Below the pieces are notes generated by a model that saw only the letters and a program-made list of their open reading frames with translations, ran no database searches and was not told the origin of the DNA. 64,000 nucleotides of DNA from Clusia tigrina (Eukaryota; Arthropoda; Insecta; Diptera; Clusiidae), in the NCBI GenBank assembly GCA_920105625.2, contig CAKKTE020000052.1, forward strand, positions 1,364,001 to 1,428,000, written 5' to 3'. Position 1 is the stretch's first letter, and each line of letters starts with the position of its first letter. Position numbers and translations under genes: made by a program. This document shows positions 61,001 to 64,000 of the stretch, in pieces.

Positions 61001-64000
61001 TATAGAAGTTAGGGCCATTTGAAGTTTTATCATTGTCTGAATTGGGACTCAAGGGTAGCATAGCTTTGAGAGATAACTTAAATTGACAAGAGGCTCGAGT
61101 ACTTTATTGTTACAAAATTTCAAGGTTTTATGACGCTCCAGGAAAGAGTTACAAGCATTTATATGTGGCAAACTTTGATAGGTGTAGGACGTACCGTATA
61201 GAAGTAAGGGCCATTTGAAGCTTTATCAGTGTTTGGTTTGGGACTCAAGGGTAGCATAGCTTTGAGCGATAACTTAAATTGACAAGAGGATCGAGTACTT
61301 TATTGTTACAGAATTTCAAGTTTCTATGACGCTCCAGTAAAAAGTTACAAGCATTTGTATGTTGCAAACTTTGATAGGTGTAGGACGTACCGTATAGAAG
61401 TTAGGGCCATTTGAAGTTTTATCAGTGTTTGATTTGGGACTGAAGGACAGCATAGCTTTGAGCGATAGCTTAAATTGACAAGAGGCTCGAGTACTTTATT
61501 GTTTCAAAATTTCAAGGTTTTATGACGCTCCAGTAAAAAGTTACAAGCATTTATATGTTGCAAACTTTGATAGGTGTAGGACGTACCGTATAGAAGTTAG
61601 GGCCATTTGAAGTTTTATCAGTGTTTGTTTGGGGACTCAAGGGTAGCATAGCTTTGAGCGATAGCTTAAATTGACAAGAGGCTCGATTACTTTATTGTTA
61701 CAAAATTTCAAGGTTTTATGACGCTCCAGTAAAAAGTTACAAGCATTTGTATGTTGCCAACTTTGATAGGTGTAGGACGTACCGTATAGAAGTTAGGGCC
61801 ATTTGAAGTTTTATCAGTGTTTGTTTGGGGACTCAAAAGTAGCATAGCTTTGAGCGATTGCTTAAATTGACAATAGGCTCGAGTACTTTATTGTTACAAA
61901 ATTTCAAGGTTTTAAGACGCTCCAGTAAAAAGGTACATGCATTTGTATGTTGCAAACTTTGTTAGGAGTAGGACGTACTGTATAGAAGTTAGGGCCATTT
62001 GAAGTCTTATCAGTGTTTGATTTGGCACTCAAGGGTAGCATAGCTTTGAGCGATAGCTTAAATTGACAAGAGGCTCGAGTACTTCATTGTTACAAAATTT
62101 CAAGGTTTTATGATGCTCCAGTAAAAAGTTACAAGCATTTGTATGTTGCAAACTTTGATAAGTGTAGGACGTACCATATGGAAGTTAGGGCCATTTGCAG
62201 TTTTATCAGTGTTTGATTTAGGACTCAAGGGTAGCATAGCTTTGAGCGATAACTTAAATTGACAAGAGGCTCGAGTACTTTATTGTTACAAAATTGCCAG
62301 GTTTTATGACGCTCCAGTAAAAAGTTACAAGCATTTGTATGTTGCAAACTTTGATAGGTGTAGGACGTACCGTATCGAAGTTAGGGCCATTTGAAGTTTT
62401 ATCAGTGTTTGATTTGGGACTCAAGGGTAGCATAACTTTGAGCGATAACTTAAATTGACAAGAGGCTCGAGTACTTTATTGTTACAAAATTTCAAGGTTT
62501 TATGACGCTCCAGTAAAAAGTTACAAGCATTTGTATGTTGCAAACTTTGATAGGTGTAGGACGTACCGTATAGAAGTTAGGGCCATTTGAAGTTTTATCA
62601 GTGTTTGATTTGGGACTGAACGATAGCATAGCTTTGAGCGATAGCTTAAATTGACAAGAGATTCGAGTACTTTATTGTTTCAAAATTTCAAGGTTTTATG
62701 ACGCTCCAGTAAAAAGTTACAAGCATTTGTATGTTGCAAACTTTGATAGGTGTAGGACGTACCGTATAGAAGTTAGGGCCATTTGAAGTTTTATCAGTGT
62801 TTGATTTGGGACTCAAGGGTAGCATAGCTTTGAGCGATGGCTTAAATTGACAAGAGGCTCGAGTACTTTATTGTTACAAAATTTCAAGGTTTTATGACGC
62901 TCCAGTAAAAAGTCACAAGCATTTGTATGTTGCAAACTTTGATAGGTGTAGGACGTGCCGTATAGAAGTTAGGGCCATTTGAAGTTTTATCATTGTTTGA
63001 TTTGGGACTCAAGGGTAGCATAGCTTTGAGCGATAACTTAAATTGACAAGAGGATCGAGTAATTTATTATTACAAAATTTCAAGTTTCTATGACGCTCCA
63101 GTAAAAAGTTACATGCATTTGTATGTTGCAAACTTTGATAGGTGTAGGACGTACCATATAGAAGTTAGGGCCATTTGAAGTTTTATCAGTGTTTGATTTT
63201 TGACTCAAGGGTAGCATAGCTTTGAGCGATAACTTAAATTGACAAGAGGCTCGAGTACTTTATTGTTACAAAATTTCAAGGTTTTATGACGCTCCAGTAA
63301 AAAGCTACAAGCATTTGTATGTTGCAAACTTTGATAGGTGTAGGACGTACCGTATAGAAGTTAGGGCCATTTGAAGTTTTATCAGTGTTTGTTTGGGGAC
63401 TCAAGGGTAGCATAGCTTTGAGCGATAGCTTAAATTGACAAGAGGCTCGAGTACTTTATTGTTACAAAATTTCAAGGTTTTATGACTCTCCAGTAAAAAG
63501 TTACAAGCATTTGTATGTTGCAAACTTTGTTAGGTGTAGGACGTACTGTATAGAAGTTAGGGCCATTTGAAGTTTTATCAGTGTTTGATTTGGGACTCAA
63601 GGGTAGCATAGCTTTGAGCGATAGCTTAAATTGACAAGAGGCTCGAGTACTTTATTGTTACAAAATTTCAAGGTTTTATGACGCTCCAGTAAAAAGTTAC
63701 AAGCATTTGTATGTTGCAAACTTTGATAGGTGTAGGACGTACCGTATACAAGTTAGGGCCATTTGAAGTTTTATCATTTTCTGAATTGGGACTCAAGGGT
63801 AGCATAGCTTTGAGCGATAACTTAAATTGACAAGAGGCTCGAGTACTTTATTGTTACAAAATTGCCAGGTTTTATGACGCTCCAGTAAAAAGTTACAAGC
63901 ATTTGTATGTTGCAAACTTTGATAGGTGTAGGATGTACCGTATAGAAGTTAGGGCCATTTGAAGTTTTATCACTGTTTGATTTGGGACTCAAGGGTAGCA
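58013..64000 (+). repeat. Right-arm satellite, mixed monomers, with a 588-bp repeat at its start
   Basis: The AATAGACAAG monomer at 58290 recurs at 58878 (three monomers). The rest carries variants already seen in the left arm, including GATGGCTTA with AAAGTCACAAG near 60290 and 62840, GACTGAACGATAGC near 62615 and GATTTTTGACTC near 63195. One T is missing in CAAGGTTTATGACG near 60930. No long near-identical HOR was recognised here and no other feature was found; the array continues past the window end. Confidence 0.85.

Larger units (their letters stand above)
45492..64000 (+). repeat. 196-bp satellite DNA array, right arm (about 94 monomers)
   Basis: The same 196-bp satellite resumes immediately after the LINE, in the same orientation and in the phase left open at the LINE's other side. 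It runs to the end of the window and is cut off there. The monomer subfamilies are those of the left arm: the GTAGGTCGTACCG variant at 35287 recurs near 49030, 50405, 54127 and 55501, and the TTTGGGGACTCATTTG variant at about 40425 recurs near 51050 and 56146. The two arms are therefore one array split by an insertion. No gene or non-satellite sequence was seen in this arm. Confidence 0.98.

Noticed and set aside
1..64000. CENP-B box in the satellite
   Set aside because: The TTCG and CGGG core elements are not present in the consensus monomer; no 17-bp match was found by eye.
1..64000. Telomeric repeats, rDNA, tRNA or histone gene clusters
   Set aside because: None of the expected motifs (TTAGG or TTAGGG tracts, rRNA cores, B-box) were found. 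The single TTAGG in GTTAGGTGTAGG is part of the satellite.

Overview
This window is almost entirely one tandem satellite DNA array from a eukaryotic genome, interrupted by a single non-LTR retrotransposon (LINE). There is no conventional host gene. The LINE has an APE-type endonuclease, an RT with a FADD box, a PHD finger plus coiled coil in ORF1, and a short-repeat tail instead of poly(A). That architecture points to a CR1-like element of an animal, and an arthropod (insect) host is the best guess. The species cannot be read from the sequence. The setting looks like constitutive heterochromatin, possibly centromeric or pericentromeric, but no sequence mark proves this.

Layout. Positions 1-40757 hold the left satellite arm, about 208 head-to-tail copies of a 196-bp AT-rich monomer. 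Positions 40758-45491 hold the LINE on the minus strand (about 4.73 kb). Positions 45492-64000 hold the right arm, about 94 monomers in the same orientation and of the same subfamilies. Removing the LINE and one copy of a 7-bp target duplication (AACTTTG) rejoins one satellite monomer in perfect register. Homologous empty sites exist inside the same window.

The array is organised above the monomer level. Monomer variants recur in fixed order as higher-order repeats (HORs) of many sizes: 11/12-mers of 2154/2350 bp at the left end, a 13-mer of 2549 bp, blocks offset by 3343 bp, an 11-mer of 2155 bp, a 14-mer of 2744 bp containing a tandem 588-bp 3-mer, a 16-mer of 3137 bp, a 20-mer of 3921 bp, a 23/24-mer block of about 4.5-4.7 kb, a 784-bp 4-mer, and a 26-mer of 5096 bp duplicated with only about seven substitutions. 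This nesting is what repeated unequal exchange or segmental amplification leaves behind.

The LINE carries an intact ORF1 (410 aa: PHD finger, 31-residue tandem duplication, Gln-rich segment, coiled coil, conserved C-terminal domain). Its ORF2 (endonuclease, linker, reverse transcriptase) is broken by one in-frame TAG stop and one frameshift in a 10-base homopolymer, so this copy should not make its own polymerase. All catalytic residues I looked for in the endonuclease and RT are still present, so the element is young or only recently inactivated.

I found no CRISPR array, tRNA, rRNA, CENP-B-like box, telomere repeat or novel gene system. The many 61-83 codon ORFs in the arms are by-products of the satellite sequence.
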